A stretch of 64,000 nt of DNA from Puccinellia tenuiflora (Eukaryota > Streptophyta > Magnoliopsida > Poales > Poaceae), in contig QRDG01001387.1 of the NCBI GenBank assembly GCA_012064385.1, positions 248,001-312,000 on the forward strand, read 5' to 3'. Of this stretch, positions 11,492 to 22,257 are shown piece by piece (the stretch's first letter is position 1; every line of letters begins with the position of its first letter). A model generated the notes under the pieces. It did no database searches and was not told where the DNA came from. It worked only from the letters and a program-made list of their open reading frames with translations. The translations under genes and the position numbers were made by a program.

Positions 11492-14400
11492 TGTAACGCC
11501 CCAAGATCGGTACTATGCAGATTTTAGCGTTCCAGCCAAATCCGCATAATAACGATCCTAAAGGACGCCCACCGGGCATAACATGCACGTCGCAACACAC
11601 ACGTTATGCGGGTGGAATTGTGATAACATTACAACAGTTCTCGATGGAACCGCAAAAGAACATATATACAACAACGACTCACCGACCGAGTCAAGAGCAA
11701 AGATACAATACAAAGATCCAAAATAATAACGGAAGCGGGTAGCGTCCGGCTACGGACAAGAAACAAATTGGACTAAGAGTCCTGAAGATAAACGGAGGCA
11801 CCATATCCCTGCCCAGGCCAAGCCGGAGGGATTCCCAAGCTAACGTCGTCAGACTTCAAACCTGTTTGGCTGCATTGGAATAGCAGCCCCGAAGGGGTCA
11901 GTACTAGTAGAAGTACTGGCAAGTAATACTCACAAGATATCAAAGCTGGAATTCCGGGGAAAAGGGTTAGCGATTGAGGCGGCAAGCAGCACTAACAACT
12001 TATGGAGACACACTACAAACAACTTTCATCTATCAGAGAAAAGGTAAGAGAGCGTATAAGAAACCAACCATACTACTCAGCAAACAAACCCGCCCTGAAA
12101 CGACTCCCTCGTATCCTCGGCCCACGAGGAAGAAGTCCGGGCACTCACACGGTGGTCAAGTTTTATGGGTTATTATTCAAGTAATCTATCTTACTAGTCA
12201 AGTTATAATCATTAGGTGCAAGTTGTCTATGATCTTTTTAGCCAGCGCATTTCACCAAGTCGTCCATAACCGCGGACACGGCTTTTCGAAAAGATTTAAC
12301 CCTGCAGGGATGCACCAATGAACCCAAACGCATCGAAACACTCGCTTAGAGGTGTACCGGTGGAGGTTTCGACGCAATACTTCCCTTCAATACAAACAAG
12401 TCCAGGGAGCCACCTAGCTAGGACTGATCAACCTTGAGAGTCCGGTCGAAGCTTCAAGGTGGGCCTAACCGTTGCGTGAATGGCTTCGGGAGGGAACACT
12501 CATACGATTGCCCCTCCTTCCACATGCGGTTAACGCCCATCCCGCAACAACTATCGAAACACCTGAACTACTTGTGGCATCCTGGACAAGTTTGAGGATC
12601 CGGTAATAGATTGCGGGGAGGCCCATAGAACTCCCACATGTGGTTAGTGCGCTCAGTCTTGGACAGCGGAAAAGAACTCGGGTCCTAGGCGACACTAGCA
12701 GAACAAATCACCATGATTGGCCTTCCGCTGGTGCCTTATCTTTATTAAGGTATCCCATCGCAACAGAAAATAAAGATTACCATTTTAGTTGAGCCTAGCT
12801 ATCATGTTATAAGCAAGACTAGACAAAAAGATAACAGGATGGCTGCCAGGTAAACATGCATATAGGATCGAGACACAAGCATCGCGGCATAAGGCTAGCA
12901 AGGAACAAAAGATAGGACGAGTGAGAGACAGAAAACAAGCAAAGATATCAAGGGAGTATCACTTGCCTACAATCCGGTAGAGGTAGCAGAACTTGTCGTT
13001 GCTCACATCAACTCAATGTCCTATTCCCGAATAAGCAACGAACACTGGGCAACGGAAAAGATGCATTTTACTACTATGGCAAAAGAAGCGGCATGTTGAT
13101 GACATGATGCATGACAAATTAAAGGTTGTCCAATTTTATTCCCTTACACATGGCAAAACATTTTAAATGGGATCGGTGCATAATATAAATGCACCGGACA
13201 AACCCCATAATTAGATTGATTTAATTCGACTAAATGGATAAAGGTGCGATGTTAATTAATGATGCATGATTTTATAAGATACGCATATATGGTAGATAGG
13301 GCTAGGGTTGGGGTCACACATCGGATTCGGAGAATCTTCGGATTCGGAGAGGACATAGCCGAAGTAGTCGTTGTAGTCGAAGTAGTCGTTCATCCAGAGT
13401 CGGAGTAGTCGAGGAAGTCGATGTCGTGGAAGTAGTCGTACTCGGGTCGTCGTCGTGGCGGACCTTGGCGTTCCGGGCTTCGGGGTCGACGGGGTCCGGG
13501 GCGTCGGGGTTCGGACACCGGTCTTCTCGGACACGCACGAAGGCGGCCGGCACAAAACACAAACGATGAACTTGGCGGGTTCCGGTCGGGGAAGTTCTTG
13601 GTGTATCCGTCTTCGGTCGTCGTGGAAGAAGAACTCGTCGTATCCACAATGGTTGGGGAAGACCTTGGCGTAGCACGTTTCACGGTCGTTGGGGAAGGAG
13701 AACTTGTCGGTCCACGTGTCGGGTTGCGCTTCACGACGGGAGGCGCGCACACGCATTTTCACGACGGGAAACGGTCGGGGACCGTCGGAACACGGCACCG
13801 GGGAACGGAAGAAGGCGTCGGAGAGGCTTCACGACGGGAAACGGACGCCGGGGAACACGAAGACACACGAAACCACACCACTTGCACAAACAGGAGGAAG
13901 GCCGCACGTGCTTGCTGCGTCCAAGCAACAGAGGCCACGACAAGGAGGAAAACGGGCTGGAGGAGAGAAGCACGTGGTGGCGGGTGGCCGTGGTCGAGCA
14001 GCTCGGGGAGGCGGAGCGGAGGTCGGCCGGTGGAGACGAGGGAGCCTGTCGGGGAAGCAGCAGGCGGACGAGCGGACGGAGCTGGGGGCACCGAGGTCGA
14101 GGGCCGGCAGGGGGCGCGACCGGAGCAAGGAAGTCAGCGACGGGGGCGTGCGAGGACGGCGGCCGAGGCGCGGGCAGAGGCAGGGGCGGCGGCGGACGGC
14201 CTCGGGGGAAGAGGCAAGGAGAGGATGAGAGGAGGGTTGGCGACCACGGGCGGGGACGGCGGCATCGGGAGCGGCCGGGCGAGCTCGGGAAGGGAGCACG
14301 ACGTCGCGCGGGTGGAGGAAGAAAAGGAGGTCGGGGATGGAGAGGAAGGAAGGAGGGGAGCACGGCCGCGGAGGGAGCCGGAGGGAAGGTGAGGTGCGGG

Positions 14401-15108
14401 GGACGGGGACGAGGTCAACCGGCCGAGGACGGGGTGGTGCACGGGGCAGGAGGCACGGGCCGCGTGGGAGGAGCTTGAGGCGGCCGGAGGGAGGAGTAGG
14501 CAGGGGAGCGGGCGGCCGGAGGGAGCAAGGGGTCGGCGGAGAGAGAGAGAGAGAGAGAGGAGGAGGGAGAGAGGAGCAGAGGGGATCGAGCGAGTGGTGG
14601 TGGTGCGCTGCGGGTACGGGAGGAGGAAGAAGAGACCACGGGAAGAGAGAGGAAAAAGAAGAAAAGAAAAGGAGGAGATAAGGGAGCGACCTAAAAAAAG
14701 GAAAAAGGACTAAGCTGCGAGGTGGAAGGGATGATTTGCGAAAAGCCAAATACGGAGAAGGGTGGCTGCAAGAAGGCAGGGGGTAGGAAAGGAAAAAGCC
14801 AGGGGCAGGATTAGGGTTTGCTCTAGGGTTTGCTTAGCTGGGCTTTTGGGCCTAGCTAGCTGGGCTGCTCTCTCTCTAACTCAAAAACAATTTTATTTTG
14901 TAAATTAAATTTGACAATTTAATTTTCGAAAACGGAGACGACTGTCTCGGTAAAATATTTTTCTGACAATTTTTGAAAATAAAATAGGGTTTAATAAAAA
15001 TAATTTTTTGTTGCCAAAAATATGCGATGCGCATGATGCTGATGCCATGATGATGCATAAAGAAAAACAAACAAAAATCTAATTTGGGGAAAACCCCGGG
15101 ACATTACA
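11492..15108 (-). repeat. 5' LTR of element B
   Basis: This is the uninterrupted 3617-bp LTR copy. It lacks the solo LTR and about 100 bp present in the left copy near 7045-7140. A GA microsatellite at 14541-14560 is slightly longer than in the left copy. Minus-strand open frames such as 13829-14749 encode repeats of Pro, Ser, Leu and Arg without domain structure and are rejected as genes. Confidence 0.9.
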
Positions 15109-15113
15109 TGCTC
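15109..15113. other. Target-site duplication of element B, right copy
   Basis: TGCTC follows the terminal ACATTACA of element B and matches 5695-5699. It marks where interrupted element A resumes. Confidence 0.9.
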
Positions 15114-15891
15114 CACCCCGGCGAACGGCCTGTTTCCCTCTGGACTAGTACCCGAGGACAATGGAGAAGGACTCCGGGAAGGTATAGTCCTACTTAGGGG
15201 TACATCTATCGCGCATAAGTAGAGTGCTTGGCACCTAAGAGGCCTCCTCTGAAAAAACCCGACAGCACGTTACTGCAAAGGAAGATTTGGGAAATTACCC
15301 CGGGAGTTGAGTCTAGGGTTGCATTCATCTGAATTTACATTCTGAAGTACACTTCTGAATTTACATTCGGTTCTGCAACTACTTAAGCCTATGGTGCTAA
15401 GGCCAGCTCGGAGCTAAATCTCCTAGCTGCGCGCCCTTGTTTTCTTCATGCCTAACGGGAGAAATCTCAATTCCCGGGGACGCCTGGGGAAAGGGAGGGA
15501 ACCCGGAAGGATTTTCAGGCGTCTCATGGCCTCCCTGCACGTCCGGGCGCCAGGCAGCGAAGCAGGGAGAGCAAGGAGCAAGAAAGAGAAGTGAGCCAGA
15601 AAATGCTGAGGAGCTGGGGGCTGGAGAGCCTTTTATAGGCCTTTCACTCCCCACTTGCCCCTCGACGATACAACTGGTGCAGTGATCAGGGCGCGTTTTG
15701 CAAAAAACCCGTTCTCATTCACACCAAGTCAACTCGAAGGCCAGGAACTCCCCGACGTTGGGGAACGTCCTTGTGAACCCTAGCGCCGGGTCCGCTATAT
15801 GCGGGTCAGGCTGGAGGCTTGCGAGCCCCGACATGGGGGCGCCATCGGGAGCCTGCTCGGCCTCGGTGCCAAGTTCGGGGCGGGCCGCTGG
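15114..15891. other. Probable continuation of element A, with a minus-strand TATA-like box
   Basis: The sequence restarts directly after the TGCTC duplication, so it belongs to the DNA that element B entered. No long conserved frame is visible. The minus strand has GCCTATAAAA at 15631-15640, followed leftwards by a short open frame of 85 codons (15654-15397) of unknown product. By analogy with the Tat copies, this could be an antisense promoter in the 3' part of element A, but there is no similarity to prove it. The right end is cut by the LTR at 15892. Confidence 0.4.
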
Positions 15892-16558
15892 TGTCGTGGT
15901 GGATAACACGGCATACCCATCAGAGATTGGAAAGATTGTGGGGTAAGGCAATGATGGTGTTCGCTCGGGATTGGGTGACAAGCACGCAGACACACGCGAT
16001 GTACCCAGGTTCGGGGCCCTCTTTCTAGAGGTAACACCCCTACGTCCTGCTCTTCTAGTTTCTTATTGCTAGACCATAGAGTTCGGGCTACAATGGAGCT
16101 CCTGGAGTTGTTTCGGGTGGCAGCCGACTGGGATCTCTAGCCGGCTGGAGGTGGAAGATGATGATCGTCGTGAGTGTGTGTGGAACCCGCGAAACTTACG
16201 TGAATCTGAGGCCTGTCCCTCGTAGGGGACTCTAGCCCGTCTTATATAGGCAACGGGCTAGGGTTTTGGGTTACAAGGAGATTACATGGTTGCCCCTATG
16301 ACATCAGCTAAGATTCGGTCCGGCTGGAGCTAGTCATCATGATGCCGCAGAGGGAGCTCCCGGCAGGGAGTACTGTTCACCGGCGACGGTTGCATGAGGC
16401 TGGCCCACGAGTACGGACTGGTCGGTTGGTAGATCCGGCTGCACCGAGCCAGATGGGGGCATCCTGAAGCCGGATGGGCGAAGCCGGCCTGACCTGGGCG
16501 GCTTGAACAGTCTGAAGAGTGAGCTTCTTTAGTATATCTGGGGATCATTGCCCCGACA
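15892..16558 (-). repeat. 3' LTR of Tat gypsy copy C1
   Basis: This 667-bp segment starts TGTCGTGGTGG and ends CCCCGACA. It is clearly the same LTR family as 45725-46418 and 63075-63756. The minus-strand TATA box (CCTATATAAG) is at 16241-16250. The polypurine tract beside it at 16559 shows it is the 3' LTR of a minus-strand element. No matching 5' LTR survives near 36631, and the flank (GCTGG) finds no partner. Confidence 0.88.
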
Positions 16559-17115
16559 CTAGCCCCCGAGCTCGTGGAGGCTTGCTTGCTTGCTGGGAAG
16601 GCTTCGCGAGCTTTCCCCGATTCTTTGTGGTGCGTCGTTGAGGTTGAAGGGTTCGGCTTGCAAGTAGCCGGCTTGCATGGAGCTCTTGTAGACGGCTCGT
16701 CCGGCTGCGGGCAGCCGAAGACTGAAGACCTTGGCGATCTTGCTTGGAAGGCCTGAGGGCTTGGATCGTGGCCTACGGCAGCCACGTTCCCACATCCTGT
16801 CCGACTGACGGTTTTCTGCCCGGGATTCGAGGCATGACGCCTTGGCTTCATCGTGGGTTCTTCTGTGGCAATCTCTCGCTGGTGGGATCTTTTGCGAAAA
16901 ATGCTAGCAACCGCGCGCCACGCGACGCGGTGTAGGGCGGCCGTTTCGCCGCACCCCTCGTTAAAAGGGAAGGAAGGGGGGGATGCCTCTGGTTACCGTT
17001 CCCCATTCTCGCGCTCTTCTTCTTCTTCCTCTCGTGCTCTTTGAGTTCTTCGTCTTCTCGCTGCGTCTTCATCATCGCCGTCGTCGCTTCTTCCTCGACG
17101 GGGAACCGAGCTTCA
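16559..17115. other. C1 polypurine tract and leader region of antisense gene 1
   Basis: On the minus strand GAGCTCGGGGGCTAG abuts the LTR and is the polypurine tract that primes plus-strand DNA synthesis. On the plus strand this interval would be the promoter and 5' leader of aORF1; TTAAAAGG at 16961-16968, about 155 bp before the ATG, is the only TATA-like text. C2 has TGTAAAAG at 46903, about 163 bp before its ATG. Confidence 0.6.
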
Positions 17116-20100
17116 ATGGCGAGTTCCGGTGCCTGGATGGGCTCTTGCATAGGCGGTGCGGAGCTCGGGAGGCTCCGCGGGAGGAGGTACCTCGGGCTGA
17201 AGGATGAAGTTGGGACCCGCTCCCCTGGCGCGGTCGAGATCTCGCCGGACCCGGGGGCGGACGAGTTCGTGGTGTTCTCCTCGCACTTGGCGAGGGGATT
17301 GGCGCTGCCGGCGAGCTCCTTCCTCCGGCAATTCTTGACCTTCTACGGCTTGAAGCTTCATCATTTGGGAGCTAACAACATTACGCTGCTCTCCTGATTC
17401 GTCACACTGTGTGAGGCGTATCTGGGCATCTGTCCCTACATGGAGGTCTTCGGCACTCTCTTCTTCCTCCGGGCGCAGACTACTGGCAAAAAGCTGCGTG
17501 ACTGTGGGTGTGTTTCGATCTACACCAAGCATCCCCTCTTCCCCAAGGTCCACCTGCCGGATTCCGTCAAGAAGTGGCAGAACACATACTTCTATGTCCG
17601 GAATCTCACGGAGACGGACCGGGTCGGGCTTCCTGCTTTCTCCAACATGCCGCCTGCAAACAAGTCCTGGAACCGGAAGGTTCCTGTTGATGAGGTTCTG
17701 GAGGGGGCTGTGATGACCCGGCTGCAAGAATTGGTGGACGCCGGCTTGACCTCCGCAGACCTGACCCTGGCTTGGATGTCTCGTCGGTTATTCCCGCTAC
17801 AAGCCTGGGAGCACAACATGTGTTTCTACTCCGGGGTCCGGGATCCCACCCGGGCTTGCATGGAGGCCTTCGAACCAAACGAAATGCGCCAGTGGGCCGC
17901 CACCGTGATCACTGACCGGGTCAAGTGGAACTGGCGGTTCGGGCTCGAGCCATTTTCGCGCGCGGAGCGCGCCCCTGAGGTCAGTTTTCTTTGTCGTCTT
18001 CTGCTTCGAGTTTCCTCTGGCCGGCTTGACTTGATCCGGCTGGCGTGTCCTTACAGCTTTGCGAGCTCCAAAGGGTTGAAGACCTTGACGCCGTCTTCGG
18101 GGAGGACCTAGCGGGCCCTCTCTCTGAGGAGCAGATGGCCCTGGCCGAGAGGGCCGCCTCCGCCGAGCAGGCAGTGGAAGCTGAAGATACCGCCTCGGAA
18201 GGAGAGGCGGGTGATGACGCCCCCGTTGCGTCTGATGCGGGGAGGTGAGTGGACAAGTGTGGCGACACCACGGAGTCGTCTGATGCCGATGTCGATGTTG
18301 ATGTCGATGTCGTCGGTGGTGGCGGTGGCGGTCGAACTCCAGCGAGCCCTGCTCATTCGGCTGCCTCCGATTCCAATCCGGGTGCATACGAAGACTCGGA
18401 GCTTTAGAGCGCCGCTCCCCCGCCGGCTCGCGTGGTCGTAGATCTCTCTAGTAGTTCCGATCCGGACTCTGAGAGTTCCTCTTCCGTGCTACCCTCCAAG
18501 CCGCCCGTATCCAGACGCAGAACAAAGGTGCTGGAGGCGAACGCCCAGAAGGCTCAGGTGATGCCTTCCCCCCAGATTGTGAAGGAAAGGCGGTCGAAGG
18601 CGACCGCTGATTTAGATGCGGGCAAGGTCGTCCGCAGGCGGGGCGGCTCCTTTATGAAGAGGAGCGTGCTGCCCGCGGAAGAAGTCCTCGATGTCGAGTT
18701 GGCCAACCACTGCCGGCTTGGCGCCCTCTGGGAAATCGGCGGCGGAGAAGGAGGTGGCCGCAATCGAAGCCGAAGTTAGGGCCAGGGTGGACGCAGAGGA
18801 GGCGGCGAAAGAGAAGCAGGAGGCTCCTGCCGATGGGATCGGTTCTCAGGTGATTGGCCACGCTCCCTGGGCCGACCCCAATCACGAGTTGAATTTTGGT
18901 GACTTGATAAAGGCTTTTGACGCGTGTATGGCGCAGGCGGATTTGGCCATGGAGGCTATGAACGCCAATGTAACGGTGGAGCAGTTGGTGGCCTCCATGG
19001 AGGCTGAGGCGAAGGCAAAGGCGGACGCGTCCGCCATTGTGGCGGTGGAGGCTAAGGCTGGAGATGCGGCGACACCGGCCGCCCCAAAGCGATCGGTTGA
19101 TGAGCCTGCCGTGCCTGTGAAAGGCGCGGACGCGCAAGCCGGCGGCGTGAAACGCCCGTCGGATGACGTGTCGGCTCCGTCCTCGAAGCGTGCGAGGAGG
19201 AAGAAGCCAGAGGTTTTGGGCACACGCGATGGGTAAGCCTTTGAGACAGGAGTCCTCGTTGTCCATGTTTCTTCTAGTGACGCTTTCGTTGTTGTGTAGG
19301 GAGCCGCTTTCACTTGGTGGGGCGAAACCTGATGCCTTGGTCAAGCCCACCTCCGAGTCCTCTCATGGAGCGCCCGAGGCGCAGGCGGCTAGTCTGCCTC
19401 CAGAGGCGGCGAAGGCGAAGGCGGACATGGCGTCGGACGGCGGGGTGCCGCCGGAGACAGCTCCCTTGGTGGTGGACCTCGATCCTTCGGCCTCCGGTGG
19501 TGGTGACGAGGTGATGGTCGATGCCTTCAAGGCGATTCCCCAGCCGCATGCGGAGGCCGAAGGCGGCAAATTCCTTCTCCCTTCTTCATCCGTGGCCGAG
19601 ACGGCTAAGGACATGGTCATGACGGTGGCGACGACTTCGCTTCCCAGCCCGCGCTAGTCGACCTTGGTGAGCACTCCCCCGTACTCTGGGCCGAGGCCAG
19701 TCGGGCTGGACGCGTCAGGGCATTTTCCCCTCGCAGCGTTCGTGGAGAAGAGGGCGAGGGATCAGCTAGCCGACATCTCGCTGCTTCGTTCGTCGGTGGA
19801 GTACGCTCTCTCCGATGCCGCCAAGAAGATTACGATGCTCCAGCGGGAGCTTGATGCCGCTAGAGGTTTGGTTTCGTTTTCCTGTCGCCTTCCGCCTGTG
19901 GAAACCAAGTTTCGGTGGAAACCGGTGAAAACCACAAAAAAACATGATTATAAGTTTTGAAAAATTCTCAAAAAATGCATCACGTTGGGAAAATAAAGTT
20001 CTATAGGCTTGCGAATTTTTAAGTTGAAACTCAAAAAACTTTAGGAGTTATGAAAATGACAAAATCAGCAATGAATAGTGGCAAAATGCCACTATTCATT

Positions 20101-21326
20101 GCTGATTTTGTCATTTTCATAACTCCTAAAGTTTTTTGAATTTCAACTTGAAAATTTGCATGCCTATAGAATCCTACTATCCCAACGTGATGCATTTTTT
20201 TGAGAATTTTTCAGAACTTGTAATCATGTTTTTTTGTGGTTTTCACCGGTTTCCACCGAAACTTGGTTTCCATAGGATACTTTCTCTTCCGCCTTGGTGT
20301 CTTGTCTTTTCTCTTGGTTGCTTGACTTGGCGACGGTCCTGCCTCATTAGGTGACTCCTCCTCCCGTGCTGGCTTGGAGAAGCAGCTGGCAGCTTCGGTC
20401 CCTCTCACTGTGCTTAACGACAAGCTGAAAGAGAAGGACGTCGCTCATGCGCTGGTTGTGTCCGATCTCCAGTCGGTGACAAAGGTGTCCGAGGAGCGCT
20501 GCCTTGAGGTCGTCCGGCTGGCGGAGGAGGCGAAGAGGTTGCGGGAGGCAGAGAGCCAGAGGTTGGGCGAGGTTGAGACCCTTCGTAGGAATGGGGAAGA
20601 CCCGAGGCGCAAACTGAAGGAAGCCGTGGATGCCCATGACCAGACCATCCGGGCGACCAAGGAGCACGAGCTCGAGCATGAGCAACTAGTGCGCGGTCTA
20701 GTTTCTGAGGTGGAGCGCGTAAATGAAGTTATCCTCGGTACGGGACGTTTCCTTCTTCTTTATCTTTTCATGTAGTTCCCTTCTTGATCCCATCGGCTTG
20801 ATGCGTAGGCTTCTATCTTAAGGTGGACGCACAAATCCAGAGGGCGGCCGCCTCTGAACATGCGCTGCCGGAGTCCTCTGGCGTCACTGCTGGGGCCATG
20901 CCGTCTGCTGTCTCTCGTCTTCTCCGATTTCGCCAAGAATTCAAATTGTTGAAGGAGGCAGCCGACGGCGTCCTCGAGAACTTGTGGCCGGATGCACCCA
21001 TACCTGATGCTCTCCACGATCTGTCGGTCCGGCTTGACGGAGCGCCGGCTGGCATAGACGAGCAGGTGGAGATGGCGGCTCGAGGAGGCACCGATATGGC
21101 GTTGGCCCTGGTGAAGTCCTGGTACCCTGACGTGAAGGTGGACATGCTGACGGGGGGCTTCCGTACTGGCACTTCCCTTGAAGGCTTGCGCCCGGAGATT
21201 CTCATGGCTTCAGGACGGATCGCCAAGGCAGTTGACCTGACGCAGCTTGTCCCTGCTGAGCCGTCTGAAGCAGCGCGGCCGGCTGAAGGTGCTGAAGCCG
21301 GCGACTCTGCTGCCGCGCTTCCTTGA
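17116..21326 (+). pseudogene. Antisense gene 1 (aORF1) of C1: gypsy-associated protein with coiled coil, five exons
   Basis: This gene runs opposite to gag-pol in the 3' internal region. Exon 1 (17116-17979) encodes the domain I know as PF04195, 'putative gypsy type transposon', with marks VFSSHLARGLALP, SVKKWQNTYFYVRN and FYSGVRDPTRAC. Introns with GT..AG ends fit at 17980-18056, 19233-19299, 19866-20350 and 20738-20808, and all four keep the reading phase. Exons 2-4 are Lys/Glu/Ala-rich, and exon 4 looks like a coiled coil. Exon 5 (20809-21326) carries LALVKSWYPDVK and ends in TGA. Decay includes TGA at 17395 (where LLSCFVTL is expected), TGA at 18246, a TAG near 18405, a TAG at 19655 and a frameshift near 18690. 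Tat elements such as maize Grande carry a comparable accessory gene; its function is unknown. Confidence 0.7.
19900..20271. mobile_element. Fold-back MITE in intron 3 of aORF1
   Basis: The two halves form a near-perfect inverted repeat of about 185 bp per arm. The outer ends read GGAAACCAAGTTTCGG and its complement, and the centre reads AATAGTGGCAAAATGCCACTATT with almost no loop. CTTCCGCCT occurs close to both sides (near 19890 and 20295), a candidate 9-bp target duplication of Mutator type, although extra bases lie between it and the visible arms, mostly on the right. The equivalent introns of C2 lack it, so it arrived after the copies separated. Confidence 0.82.
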
Positions 21327-22187
21327 CTTTACTTGCTCACTCCCCGGGATGCCGGGCGTATTTGTAGCACTTGTTAGCTTGGATTGATAACTGGCCTGAA
21401 CTGTTGCTCGTTGTAATGTGGATCTGTTCCCACTTTGTTAACTACTGCCTTTATGAATATCGCCTTTGAAATTGTTGAACTTTTGTGTGAGAACTTGTGT
21501 TCGACTTGGTGATGATATTCACCGTATCTAGCCCCCGAATTTCGGGTTGGCTTGAGTATCAAGTCGGGTCGAAATTTTATGCTTCTCTTCGTTTTGTGCT
21601 TCTTGATGCCGTTTTGACGGCGTGGCAGCTCCGGAGTCCCTAACTTGGGGAGTTGCAGTTATTCGTCCGGGTGCGCGTAGCCAGCTTGGCGGCTGCGCAG
21701 GCCCCGGGAATGCGCGGAGCCGGCTTGGCGGCTGCGCAGCCCCCGGGAATGAGCTTTCTGTCGGCTGACGGCGTGGCAGCCCCCGAGTCCTTGACTCGGG
21801 GGTTTGTTGTAGAGGTGCGTCCGGGTGCGCGGAGCCGGCTTGGCGGCTGCGCAGCCCCCGGGAATGAGCTTTCTATCGGCTGACGGCGTGGCAGCCCCCG
21901 AGTCCCTGACTCGGGGTGATGTAGAGGTGCGTCTTGGTGCGCGGAGCCGGCTTGGCGGCTGCGCAGCCCCCGGGGATCTTCGCCGTCTTGGTGTTTGTAG
22001 AGACCACATGTCGGGTTTGCTCTGGCCGGATTCCTGCGCTGGTACTAGCTGACTCCTCGGCTTCTCCACCCCGGATTTTCTGTGGCTGACTGATCGTTTG
22101 GATCTTTTGCGGTTTGTATCCTCTGTGTTGTTGGCCACGTGTCGCCTGGGGATGCGTTGGTGACGATTGAGTTACTCTTCTGCTCCT
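21327..22187 (+). repeat. Spacer between aORF1 and aORF2 with GC-rich tandem repeats
   Basis: After about 300 bp of AT-rich 3' flank, a unit of roughly 117-150 bp recurs near 21614, 21764 and 21881. It contains GACGGCGTGGCAGC, a CCGAGTC...GACTCGG palindrome and GGAGCCGGCTTGGCGGCTGC. About 2.7 units are present here, against about four in each of the two C2 segments. The array lies directly upstream of the aORF2 TATA box. Confidence 0.75.
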
Positions 22188-22195
22188 GTATAAGT
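22188..22195 (+). promoter_or_regulatory. TATA box of aORF2 in C1
   Basis: TATAAGTA stands 70 bp before the ATG of aORF2. The two C2 segments have TATAAATA 70 and 69 bp before their ATGs. The constant spacing suggests a real core promoter. Confidence 0.6.
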
Positions 22196-22257
22196 AACTC
22201 CGCGGACGCGCTTGTTTCATTTCATCCTCTCCTCCTCGCTTTTCGTCTTCCCCTGCC

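Larger units (their letters stand above)
5700..15108 (-). mobile_element. Element B: LTR retrotransposon with giant LTRs and almost no interior
   Basis: Two long direct repeats (5700-11052 and 11492-15108) begin TGTAACGCCCC and end CCCCGGGACATTACA. They flank only 439 bp. The PBS at 11477-11488 reads on the minus strand next to the right repeat, so the element is minus-oriented and the right repeat is the 5' LTR. A perfect TGCTC duplication flanks the whole. No gag or pol remains, so movement would depend on proteins from another element. It is a LARD-like or internally deleted derivative; I do not name the family. The two LTRs look only a few percent different, so the insertion is not ancient. 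Confidence 0.9.

Noticed and set aside
13829..14749. Minus-strand frame of 306 codons, Pro/Ser/Leu-rich
   Set aside because: It is opposite a GA- and GAGG-rich LTR tract. The amino-acid makeup follows the base composition, and the other LTR copy is interrupted by an insertion in this frame.
17041..17115. Upstream in-frame extension of aORF1
   Set aside because: Text before the ATG at 17116 is Ser-rich leader sequence and not conserved in C2, whose ATG aligns with 17116.
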